This document shows, piece by piece, positions 24,301-36,700 of a stretch of DNA of 64,000 nt (its first letter is position 1; every line of letters starts with the position of its first letter). The DNA is from Dendrophyllia cribrosa (Eukaryota > Cnidaria > Anthozoa > Scleractinia > Dendrophylliidae). Position numbers and translations under genes: made by a program. The stretch covers positions 22,596,784 to 22,660,783 of the forward strand of contig JAJLRJ010000010.1 of the NCBI GenBank assembly GCA_024195265.1, read 5' to 3'. The notes under the pieces are model-generated. The model did no database searches and was not told the DNA's origin. It saw nothing but the letters and a program-made list of their open reading frames with translations.

Positions 24301-27300
24301 CATGTGATATGAGAGACATGAGAGGCGAGCAATTTGAGAGACATGAGAGGCGAGTAATATGAGAGACATGAGAGGCGAGTAATATGAGAGATGAGAGGCG
24401 TGTGATATGAGAGACATGAGAGGCGTGTGATATGAGAGATGAGAGGCGAGTAATATGAGAGACATGAGAGGCATGTGATATGAGAGACATGAGAGGCGAG
24501 CAATATGAGAGACATGAGAGGCGAGTAATATGAGAGACATGAGAGGCGAGTAATATGAGAGACATGAGAGGCGAGTAATATGAGAGACATGAGAGGCGAG
24601 TAATATGAGAGACATGAGAGGCGAGTAATATGAGAGATGAGAGGCGAGTAATATGAGAGACATGAGAGGCATGTGATATGAGAGACATGAGAGGCGAGCA
24701 ATTTGAGAGACATGAGAGGCGAGTAATATGAGAGACATGAGAGGCGAGTAATATGAGAGACATGAGAGGCGTGTGATATGAGAGACATGACAGGCAGGTA
24801 ATATGAGAGACATGAGAGGCGTGTGATATGAGAGACATGAGAGGCGAGTAATATGAGAGACATGAGAGGCGTGTGATATGAGAGACATGAGAGGCGAGTA
24901 ATATGAGAGACATGAGAGGCGTGTGATATGAGAGACATGAGAGGCGTGTGATATGAGAGACATGAGAGGCGAGTAATATGAGAGACATGAGAGGCGTGTG
25001 ATATGAAAGACATGAGAGGCGTGTGATATGAGAGACATGAGAGGCGAGTAATATGAGAGATGAGAGGCGTGTGATATGAGAGACATGAGAGGCGTGTAAT
25101 ATGAGAGACATGAGAGGCGAGTAATATGAGAGACATGAGAGGCGAGTAATATGAGAGACATGAGAGGCGTGTGATATGAGAGACATGAGAGGCGAGTAAT
25201 ATGAGAGACATGAGAGGCGTGTGATATGAGAGACATGAGAGGCGAGTAATATGAGAGACATGAGAGGCGTGTGATATGAGAGACATGAGAGGCGTGTGAT
25301 ATGAGAGACATGAGAGGCGAGTAATATGAGAGACATGAGAGGCGTGTGATATGAAAGACATGAGAGGCGTGTGATATGAGAGACATGAGAGGCGAGTAAT
25401 ATGAGAGATGAGAGGCGTGTGATATGAGAGACATGAGAGGCGTGTAATATGAGAGACATGAGAGGCGAGTAATATGAGAGACATGAGATACGTGTGATAT
25501 GAGAGACATGAGAGGCGTGTGATATGAGAGACATGAGAGGCGTGTGATATGAGAGACATGAGAGGCGAGTAATATGAGAGACATGAGAGGCGTGTGATAT
25601 GAGAGACATGAGAGGCGTGTGATATGAGAGACATGAGAGGCATGTGATATGAGAGACATGAGAGGCGAGTAATATGAGAGGCGTGTGATATGAGAGAAAT
25701 GAGAGGCGTGTGATATGAGAGACATGAGAGGCGTGTGATATGAGAGACATCAGAGGCGAGTAATATGAGACATGAGAGGCGAGTAATATGAGAGACATGA
25801 GAGGCATGTAATATGAGAGACATGAGAGGCGTGTGATATGAGAGACATGAGAGGCGTGTGATATGAGAGACATGAGAGGCGAGTAATATGAGAGACATGA
25901 GAGGCGTGTGATATGAAAGACATGAGAGGCGTGTGATATGAGAGACATGAGAGGCGAGTAATATGAGAGATGAGAGGCGTGTGATATGAGAGACATGAGA
26001 GGCGTGTAATATGAGAGACATGAGAGGCGAGTAATATGAGAGACATGAGATACGTGTGATATGAGAGACATGAGAGGCGTGTGATATGAGAGACATGAGA
26101 GGCGTGTGATATGAGAGACATGAGAGGCGAGTAATATGAGAGACATGAGAGGCGTGTGATATGAGAGACATGAGAGGCGTGTGATATGAGAGACATGAGA
26201 GGCATGTGATATGAGAGACATGAGAGGCGAGTAATATGAGAGGCGTGTGATATGAGAGAAATGAGAGGCGTGTGATATGAGAGACATGAGAGGCGTGTGA
26301 TATGAGAGACATCAGAGGCGAGTAATATGAGACATGAGAGGCGAGTAATATGAGAGACATGAGAGGCATGTAATATGAGAGACATGAGAGGCGAGTAATA
26401 TGAGAGAGATGAGAGGCGTGTGATATGAGAGACATGAGAGGCGTGTGATATGAGAGACATGAGAGGCGTGTGATATGAGAGAGATGAGAGGCGTGTCATA
26501 TGAGAGACATGAGAGGCGAGTAATATGAGACATGACAGGCATGTAATATGAGAGACATGAGAGGCGTGTGATATGAGAGACATGAGAGGCGTGTGATATG
26601 AGAGACATGAGAGGCGTGTGATATGAGAGACATGAGAGGCATGTGATATGAGAGACATGAGAGGCGTGTGATATGAGAGACATGAGAGGCGTGTGATATG
26701 AGAGACATGAGAGGCGTGTGATATGAGAGACATGAGAGGCGTGTGATATGAGAGACATGAGAGGCATGTGATATGAGAGACATGTGATATGAGAGAGATG
26801 AGAGCATGAGAAAATCCTCTGACACCCAGGGTACTCTACTAGAGTACTGAAATTATATAGCTGCTGTCTTTGCCTGCAGATGGCCAGGATGCAAATGGAT
26901 TGTAACAAAAAAAATGGGGAATTTTTTTCAAGGTTCTTAGACTTATGTCTTAGAAAACTCACTAAAAACTGATTGTGTTTTATTCTCCTTTCGAGAATTC
27001 ACTTGACATCTTCCTCTTTGTTTTCTGTAATCATTTCTTGTGCGAGAAAAGGTACTTATACTTAGTTTCAATTTTGGCAAATTTGACCCCAAAACGTCAA
27101 ATATTCCATGACAAAGCTTTTTTAAATCAAAGAGTACCTTTGTTGGCCACAGAAGTGTCTCCATGAGGGCTCCTTTAACTGCACCCAGACCGCCCACATC
27201 ACACCAACCTAACTCTCCTGCAGTGTGTAGCTTCACTCCTCTTAATGCAGCAGGAGTGAAGCCTTCAAGAGCCATCTTAAAATCCTCTGTTGCAATAGCT

Positions 27301-27661
27301 GCGCAGGTCCCTGCTTCTGTGTGGATGGAGATTTATATCAAGAATGTGAATATAACAAGACGTGATGTGTTAATTGGAAACAAAATTGATTTTTACATAA
27401 GCAACCACGAGGAAGATTGTTTCATCAGGATGTCCAAACACTGAGAAGGAGGTTAAGTTTCTTTAACTGACTTCGACAAGCTTGGATACCCAATGAAATG
27501 CTGACACTATATCTTCTCAAAGCATTAATAATTAATAAAGAAATCACCAAATTTTATGGTAATTAGTATCACATATCCAAACTATCTTCAGGGTAGTGAT
27601 GTTCTGTGTTTTCTCTTCATGAATTATAAATGTGTACACAAATGGAAGCATGTGTGGAGCC

Positions 27662-27700
<39 letters not shown>

Positions 27701-30700
27701 CCATATAAAAATGAAGGGGATACTTGTCTGAAGTTTTTGAAAAACACCCTAAAAGGTACCATCTTTGATGGGTGTGGCTCAAATGAATTTTTATCCCTAA
27801 GAGGTACCAATTCTAAAACAACACATGTCATATTCTGTCATATTTTTTTCAACATTTTATCATAAAAGGTACCGTGATAACTCTAACTTTGGTCATTTTA
27901 GATTTAAAGTGCCTATCACCTCTAGAAAGTTATTTTCAGAATCAGTTGAATTGTAAAATATTTCTTGTTTTGAATGTCGCATTTGTGAGTTATAGAGATT
28001 TGAATTTACAAAATGCTAATTAGATGACGTCAACCCGGGAATTTGCCATTATTTCTACGCCAATTTACAATGCGCAGTTTACAGCTTGAGGATGACTAAT
28101 TTGAAAAATACTAAAAATAAACTGTGGATAGTCAAATGATTCGTAAAAAATATTACTTGGAGGTTAAAACAAGTAGTTGTATAATAAATGATTCCCGGGT
28201 TGACGTCATCTAATTAACATTTTGTAAATTCAAATCTCTAACTCATTAACACGATGTTCAAAACAAGAAATATTTTAACATTCAACTATTCAATGTACAT
28301 AGAGTTGATTCTGAAAATAACTTTCTAGGGGTGATAGGCATTTTAAGTACCCTAAGTGGTACCAATCTGCAAATTTTGACCCCTAACAGGTACAACGAGC
28401 ACCCCTGTCGTTTTTATATGGGAGTCCCCCCTCGGGGTGTGGAGATGGCACATTATGGAGCAGCTCTGTTATTAGTTTGTAAAACTAATTGCGCCTTCTA
28501 TGTATGCCACCTGATACCCAAAACATATAAGACAAATAAAAGTTCATAATTTGACAAAAATAAATACTTACATGTACAGCTGTTTATGAAATGGATACCC
28601 AAGTGTGTCACAGTATCAGGGTTTAATAAATCTCTATTTTCTTGTTACCTTTTGAAGTTTTCATCTTCCTGATTGCTGCCTTATGAACAGCACGGTCAAG
28701 CAGTGATCCCAGATCTTTAGGTGAAAACCCTTCTGTTTTCTTCACCAGTGAACTAAATAAGGAGACCTTATATTAATTATTACCATTACCAACAGCACAT
28801 GATTAAGTGCAGCCAGCAATCCTCAAAGCCATGCACAACACTGTTTATTTACTGCAGCAATTATTAAGACATTTAGCAAGCTGCTTTTGCTACAACTGTA
28901 CTCTTGGTGGCTTTTGTTCTCTCCTTAGCTTACCCACATCTCATTTCTCCCCTTTCTGTCCCCCAACTCTCTTTCACTCATCTATTATCAATGTGTATAA
29001 GTATCACAGATGTTTGCAGGGCAAATTTTGCCCGCATATTGGGGTGTTGTCAGCCATTGGTAGGGAGCAATATTCAATCTTGTGGCACAAGTAGGAGGGC
29101 AGGAACCCAGGAAAAGAAAAGTGGGTGTAAGGTCTACTGGAGGTGGATAAAAAGAGGGAGGGAAGTGGGATTCTCTAGGTGGTTGGAAGTGGGAGAAACA
29201 GGTAAAATTTTGCAATATTGCACAATGTTGTGCAATAGCAAAAGTGCAAAGAGGCATGAACCTTTAAAGCAGGGGTGGGAACTGGGAGTCAGTAAAAGGT
29301 AAGGGAAGTTGGGATTTCAGAACACCCTGTCTCCCCTCCCCACCATCCCCACAATGTTGGAGGCAACTAGTGAAAGTGGAGGCACCTGATTATTCTACAT
29401 AGAAATGTATCTTTTTTTACTAAAGTGAGGCAGCTGCTTATTGATTTATAATTGAAGGGCTCCCTGCAATAACGTCCTCAGTGCGTTTTTGGAAATTTTT
29501 CACAGAAATGTTGGATTTTTGGCCTCCAAAGGGACTCACTTGCCAAAATTACGACTGGATCATGTACATATGACTGAAAGGATTTAATCCAGGTCAACAA
29601 ATCTTCTATCTTCGTACAGAATAATTTTTTATTTTGAAAAGATACATAGGGTGTCCTGGGAGCCATAGGGTGTCATAGGGGCCCAAAACATTTTCTCAAA
29701 GATGTGGATTTTCTTCCCCATTTCGGAGCTATTTTAAGTACCTTAACAATAATAAATCATTAACTTGACAAAACTGTGCTTTTAAAGGCCTAAAACATAC
29801 AATTTTAGTGAAAGTTACCAAAAACACACTCAGGACGTTGTTGCAGGGAGCCCTTCAATTACATCTTTACCTGAGTTCAAGCCCCAGAGAGTCATCCTGG
29901 GGAAATCTTTTGTTTATCATTGCACACAAGATTTCTTGTCTCTGGTCTGCATCCAGTGGGTGAAGCTCCACACAGCACTGGAATACATGACATCCTCTTG
30001 ATGTCAACAGTGAAGGGTGCAATGAATCGTGAGATTTGCTGGTTGCTATGACAGCTACTCTGCTATTGCTGTTAATCTCTGTAGCAATAAGATCTCTAAA
30101 TACTGTTGAGTGAAAAGAATAAAGTCACTTTATAGTTGCTTAAAATACAGAATTTTGTATCTAAAAGCACATATGGTTACTAGATAACTATTCTTGTTGT
30201 CAATAGATTGATAATTTGAAAATGATTATGAATGAACGAATGAACGAATGAATGAACGAATGAATGAATGAATGAATGAATGAATGAATGAATGAATGAA
30301 TGAATGAATGAATGAATGAATGAATGAATGAATGAATGAGAAATGAAAAATAATGTGTGATTAGGAAAACAGTCAGAATGGCTGACTGGCAGATGTCTCA
30401 CCTTGAGCAAGTCGTCGTTTGTACAGAGCTTCTCCACCCATTTCTTGCAGTGCACTTGGAGCAGACACAATTTGATCCAAATCATCAAACAGTATAACAG
30501 ATGGTTGATGCCAGGCAGCCTCAACAAAAACCTGTTGCCACTGTTTTTGAATAGATTCAACTCTTTTTCCTAGGAGGAAACAAAATCCAATCATTTAAAT
30601 TTCTGTTTCATAACTAAGAAAAAGAAATGCTTTCTTGGTTTCTACGGAGTTTAATAAGAGGAGTTTCTATTCAGCCAAAAATTCTGGAAATTTCGGTTGG

Positions 30701-33700
30701 AGAAGTTAAATGGAATGGTCCGTACCAACTGGAAAATTTCCAGGAAAAGAACATATTATTGATTGGTTGCTCTGGACAATCCAACATTTATTATTCTATT
30801 TATAGGGCAACTAAAAACTACAGGGAATCAGCATTTTTGAGCAGAAAATTTTTGGATGTAATGTCTTTTTCTCAGTTACCAGTAGTTGCTGTCAACTAAA
30901 AAATGAAAAATGCTCTTCCAATTGCAGACAGATGCTGTGACTCTAGACAAACCTCTAAATGGAATACAGTCCACCACTGTGACATGTGCGCAGACAGGCC
31001 ATTGGTTAAGTTGATGGCACACTGCTTGAGCTAGAGCCGTCTTTCCACAGCCAATCCCAGCTCCTGCACCACTGCCACAAATTAACAGTGCTCCACTACG
31101 TAATCCCGTAATAATGTCACCTACAAGATGATTTGCCAGTGGTCTCTGTCGTAAGGCAGATAAGGTATGATCCAGGCACTTATGAAAGGTGTCTGTTATA
31201 CCACTATAACAAGAATGGTTATCTGATATGAGACTTTCTACTACTTTGAACATCTATAGTCAAACCTCTATTAAGTGGCTCTCTCAGTGTATTTTAATAA
31301 TAAGTGATCATCACCCTCTATTAAACGGTCACTTATAATATTTAACTCCTGGAAATCGCTCTCTATGCTCATTGAAAATTTGACAATGGTTTCTATAATT
31401 AAGTGGTCACCTCTTTCGTGGCCAAAGGCATCAATAGTCGCCATACGCTATAATTTATGGGTAATAAAATATGTGGCCATGGAATGAATTAAATTTGGGT
31501 ATTCCAGATATAAAGTAAAGGGATGTGCGAATGGGGGCAAAAATCAAAACCTAAAAAAATCCCTAGGGCTTCCAACAAGACCCAATAAAATCCCCTGAAC
31601 CAAAATTAAACCCCAAAAAAATCCCATGCTGAATTTTCGAAACCTTAAAAATACCCAGAAGGGATTCCAGGATATAACAACTTGCCAAAATGTCCTTACC
31701 CCAAAAAAATACTGGAATAAAAAATTTCAAACCCAAAAAATTCCTTTGCACGTCCCCATCACTTTAAATCCAGTGTACCATTATTTTAGACTTCCCAATT
31801 GGCTAATTTTATTGCATTTCACCTCTATTAAACGGTACTTGCTTCACAAAATTATTAAGCTTCCTGCACACAGCCCTAAATTACGGACAACCACAACTGA
31901 TTTTTTTGTTTTATGTTGAATGTGATAGTAAAACTGTTACAAGCAACATTATAAAATATGCCAGCCAGGCAAGAACTTCCTTGAACATGCAGTTACTTAT
32001 AAGTAACAATGTGTGTAAGAAGTAGGCAATGCTCTATTGTTCCGCGGCATTTCGCTTTCCCCACATAAGATCGTTTAGGTTTTTTTACTGAGAATGCATC
32101 AACCGATGGACATGTTTTTTTTAAAAAATGTACTGGAACTTTATTTTAAAGTGATGTTTCTTTTGTGCTACAAGATTTCATCCAATCGTGAAACTCCAAA
32201 ACAATGGCCAAGAAAAGCTTCTAATTTTACATGTTTCCCACATAGAATTTTGGTTGCATTAAAACTCAGAATAGTTTTCACTAAAAGGGAATCAATTAGT
32301 AAACTAGAGAGAAATAAATGCACTACCTGGTTAAGTTATGGTAGATTTTCACATTTTAGCCAATGAGGTGGATGGTTTCAACAATATCACAATTAACACC
32401 TTTCTGCATTCCCTGCCATTCGGTTGCCTACTTCTTACTAGGACCATTACTTAATTTCTATATTTATCATATTTTGCATTACTGTGGTTGTTGTTAACAA
32501 TAAAATGTACATCATGCAATCAATTTTACAATTCTAGTTCAATTTTTTTCATATTACATGCTAAATTTTAGAACACCTCAATTAAGCAGTCAGTTGGCTA
32601 TTTTCCGAGGGTGTCAGTTACCTTAATAGAGGTTTGACTGTACTACTAACTCAGTCAAGCATTCTTGGATGCCTTGGGTTAGCTTGTTCCATCATGGGCA
32701 GTGCTTTTCAATAACATGCAAACTCTAAAGTTCACACCTCAACCAACAGTTTCACTTTTCACTGCCACAATTTATGATGATCACAGCGGACATCTCAGAA
32801 AACAAGGATGTTCAACTCAACAGGGTCAAACGGTTCTGTTTGTGGGTTGTGATTGGTGGATTTTAATCCATTCTGTCAGTTTCTGTTTTCAGAGATCAAA
32901 TGTTTATCACCATAATAGGCTGCTTTCGATACAATATATTAAAATTCAACTTGATAGCGAGGCCTGGAGGACAAAAACAAAGGGAATGAAAAAGCATGTT
33001 TATTCATTTATTTTGTTTATGTCCTCTAATCCTCACTATCAGGTTGAATTTTAATATATATCGAAAGTAGCGTGTTATGACTGATGGTAGTGTAAAACAT
33101 AAACATTAGCTGGGGTTTAAGCTTCAGAGTTCACATGTTATTTCAAAGGTGCAGTAAGATTGAATTTTTCAGGGTACTGCATGGGCTACTGCATGTGGCT
33201 ATGTTAGTTTATACTTTGAGAGACATGCTTGAGATCCAGAGGGTACATAAAATGTATGATAATTGATGGGCTCACTTGAAAAAGAGCGCAAGGAGTAAAG
33301 AGTGTATTATTAAAGGGAGCCTCCATTGTTCTAACAAATTGAAGTTAAATTGTTGGAAATAAAGTCTACATTAAAATTTAAAAAAAAGGGTGCAAATATA
33401 ATTTTAGTGTACAAAAAATGGATATGAATATCGCCTATTTTCGCCTTTAAATTTCCAGCGCGCCGCCATTTTGAATATTTATGACGTGTTACGGTTGTCT
33501 AATTGTTGTATACAAAAGAACTTCGATTCTTAACAATAGCGGCAACCGTAACACGTCATAAATATTCAAAATGGCGGCACACGGGAAATTTAAAAGCGAA
33601 AATAGGAGATATTCATATCCATTTTTTTGTACAATAAAATTATATTTGCACCTGTTTTTTTAAAAAAATTAAATTTCGACTTTATTTCCAACAATTTAAC

Positions 33701-36700
33701 GTCAATTTGTTCTGACAATGGAGGTTCCCTTTAAAGCTTTGTGTTGAATTTTTACTATTTGCACTGAACTGATACAGGGATATTTTAATGTACCGTACCT
33801 TGAAAAGCTGTGTATTGTGTTCCCATCAAAACAAGCATTCTGTGATCACCAAATATTTAACTCTTCCCTACACCCATTGGCAAGTTAGGTTATTTTTTGG
33901 TCTACAATATTTTTTATGTTCTTACCCCAGATCTGCAATACTGTGCTTAAGACCTTGTGGTCTGCTTTCTTGAATGCTTGTTACTTGATCAGGACTGTTT
34001 GATAAGTTTGAAGGTGTTCCAATGACAACTGTTACATTGTTAAGAGTTTCAGGAGTCAGGTGATAATATGGAAGCTTCTCCACTGAGCTGGAGGTTTGCT
34101 GATGGCTCAGTACTGTGACAACAAACTGAACAGGATGACCTGCTGTAAACAAAAACACAGCCTATAATTAACCCTACTCTGCTGAGAGTACTTTAAAAAA
34201 TCCCCAATTTCTTCTTGCAAAGTCTCAACGCTAGCACCACAGGGAAGTACTGCTCAGAGCTCTTTCATTTGAAAAGTCTGACACCTTTGGATTTCACCCA
34301 CTGACTCAAAAGTTAGAACCACCTTGTACGGCATAATAAACAGCACCACAGGAAAGTACTGATCAGTAGCTTTCACTTGAAGGGTCACACAACATAATTT
34401 TATCTCAACTCTAATCTCCTCTTAAAAGGGAAGGGGAAATTTAGTTAAGGAATTAAGTCTTTGGGAGTGTGGGAGAGTTTTTTCTTACCTTGAGCATTTA
34501 AACTATGGCACTACATGTATCAATGACAATATTGTCAACCATTCCTCTTATCATCCAATGGTTCTATAACTTGAGCCATCACTGAGACCCTGTACATGTG
34601 ATCTTATTTCCCCATTTTCTCATTTCCAGATAAAACCTGGACACAAAAGTAGCTAAAGGTGTGCAAATCCATGGGACACTCACAGATGTCTCCAGATTAC
34701 CCTCCACCCCTCCATACCTTGGGATGGCTGCATGCTTATAAGTAATGTAAAGTAAGCCTACCTTCATGTACATCACAGGTCAATAGCATTCCACTACAAA
34801 GTACCAGAGGTGCTTCTGTACTACAAGCAGAACATATCCACTTGTGAAAAGCTTCTAATGCAGTTTCAGCAGAGATATCCTGATCAAGATACACAAAAGA
34901 AAACATCTTTAAACTTATTGAGTGAAAACAACAGTCACTATGGCACTTAATTGAAACTGAAGTAGCTTCGGAAATTAAACATCAATATTTTGAAAATCCC
35001 AATTGTGCCTCATCTCACTGTCCACTATCTTTTAATTTTTACAGACTGGAACATTTTTCAAAATTTTACCTTTTGTTCAGCATCTCCAAAGGGATGCAAG
35101 ATAATTCCTTTGATGTCTGATGGCCCATAGGAGACACTCTGAACTTTAGCTAAAGACAGATCCCTTGTACCAAGCAGATGACGTAACTCTCTGGAAATAG
35201 CAATATGGTCTGGCAACACATGACTTGCCACGCCCAATTGGCATGAGTTGTATTTGACGGGGGTGCTACTTTGACTGCTTGTCATCACCATGGTTACAAT
35301 CCAGTGAGGCAGAAGAGTTTCAGCAAGAGTTGAATCAGAAGGTGACTGGCTTGTTTCACCTATAATAATTAAAATGCCAGTCAGTTCATATTAGCAAGAA
35401 TCATTTAACACTATAAAAGGTCAATGTCTTCTATGTAAAGAATAAATTACAAAGTTGAACCTCCGTGTGTGACCACCTTTCCCAAGTGTCCACATCTTCT
35501 AAGTGTCCACCTCTCTTAAGTGTCCACCTTTCCTAAGTGTCCACCTCTCCTAAGTGTCCACATCTCATAAGTGTCCATCTCTCATAAGTGTCCACCTCTC
35601 CTAAGTGTCCACATCTTCTAAGTGTCCACTTCTCTTAAGTGTCCACCTCTCCTAAGTGACCACCTCTCATAAGTGTCCACCTTTCCTAAGTGTCCACCTC
35701 TCCTAAGTGTCCACCTCTCCTAAGTGACCACCTCTCCTAAGTGTCCACCTGCTCCTAAGTGACCACCTTTCCTACCTATCGACCTTTCCTAAGTGTCCAC
35801 CTGCTCCTAAGTGACCAAGTCTCCTAAGCGACCACCTCTCCTAGGTGTCCGCCTCTCCTAAGTGTCCACCTCTCCTAAGAGACCACCTCTCCTAAGTGAC
35901 CACCTTTCCTATGTGTCCACCTCTCCTAAATGTCCACCTCTCCTAAGCGACCACCTCTCCTAAGCGTCCACCTCTCCTAAGTGTCCACCTCTCCTAAGTG
36001 ACCAAAATCAAAAACATATAAATAATAATCTCAAATGTTGTTTTTAAAAATAAACAACACCAGAAGAAAGTACCACTACAGAGCATTCCCCAGGGGTGGT
36101 ACACTGTACTCTGCACGTATATATTTTTAGGTGGGGGTGTACGTGCCACTGGGACTCTGAAACCCTTAACCTACATGTATACCAGACAAAACTTTAAGCA
36201 ATTTTGCAACCCTATACTAAACTAGACACCGAAAATCCCTACCCTATGATTTGCTACTTTTAGAATTGTATCACTTTTGGTGTTTTTAATGGAAAACCAT
36301 CTGTCAATTTTACCATGATGACTTTATTTCCATTTTAGGACATTCGCGCGAAAATCTTCTACAAGACAGATTTTTTTCAAACTTAATATGCTACGCTCTG
36401 ATAATGAGTTACTGATGTCAGAAATGCAAACAAAATTGGGGGTCAACGAATTGACTTAAAAGATATAGTGTGTAGAAATATACCCTGTTTTTGAAAAGTT
36501 AGTCCTCGTAACATGACATGGTGTCCATGGCTTTTAGTAAAAAAAATATTACAGATGAATCGCTGGGGAGAAACTATTATATAATAGTTTCTCCCCAGCA
36601 CCAGTGGCCTGATTTGTAAATAATTAGAACTGTTTTCAACCTTTAAATGAGTTAACCCTTTAAAGAGGGCATTCGGAAACAACATACAGCTGAGATATGA

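Noticed and set aside
20801..26287. 1828-codon frame and its overlapping long frames on the minus strand
   Set aside because: They are translations of the 25-bp minisatellite, open in all three phases, with no domain and located in a PEX1 intron.
27544..27865. Frames with polyproline or polyglycine
   Set aside because: Produced by the G33 tract at a transposon end.
30180..30560. 126-codon frame with SFIH repeats
   Set aside because: Runs from PEX1 exon 10 in a wrong phase into the AATG microsatellite.
32701..33054. 117-codon plus-strand frame
   Set aside because: Half of it lies in a foldback MITE; no recognised domain.
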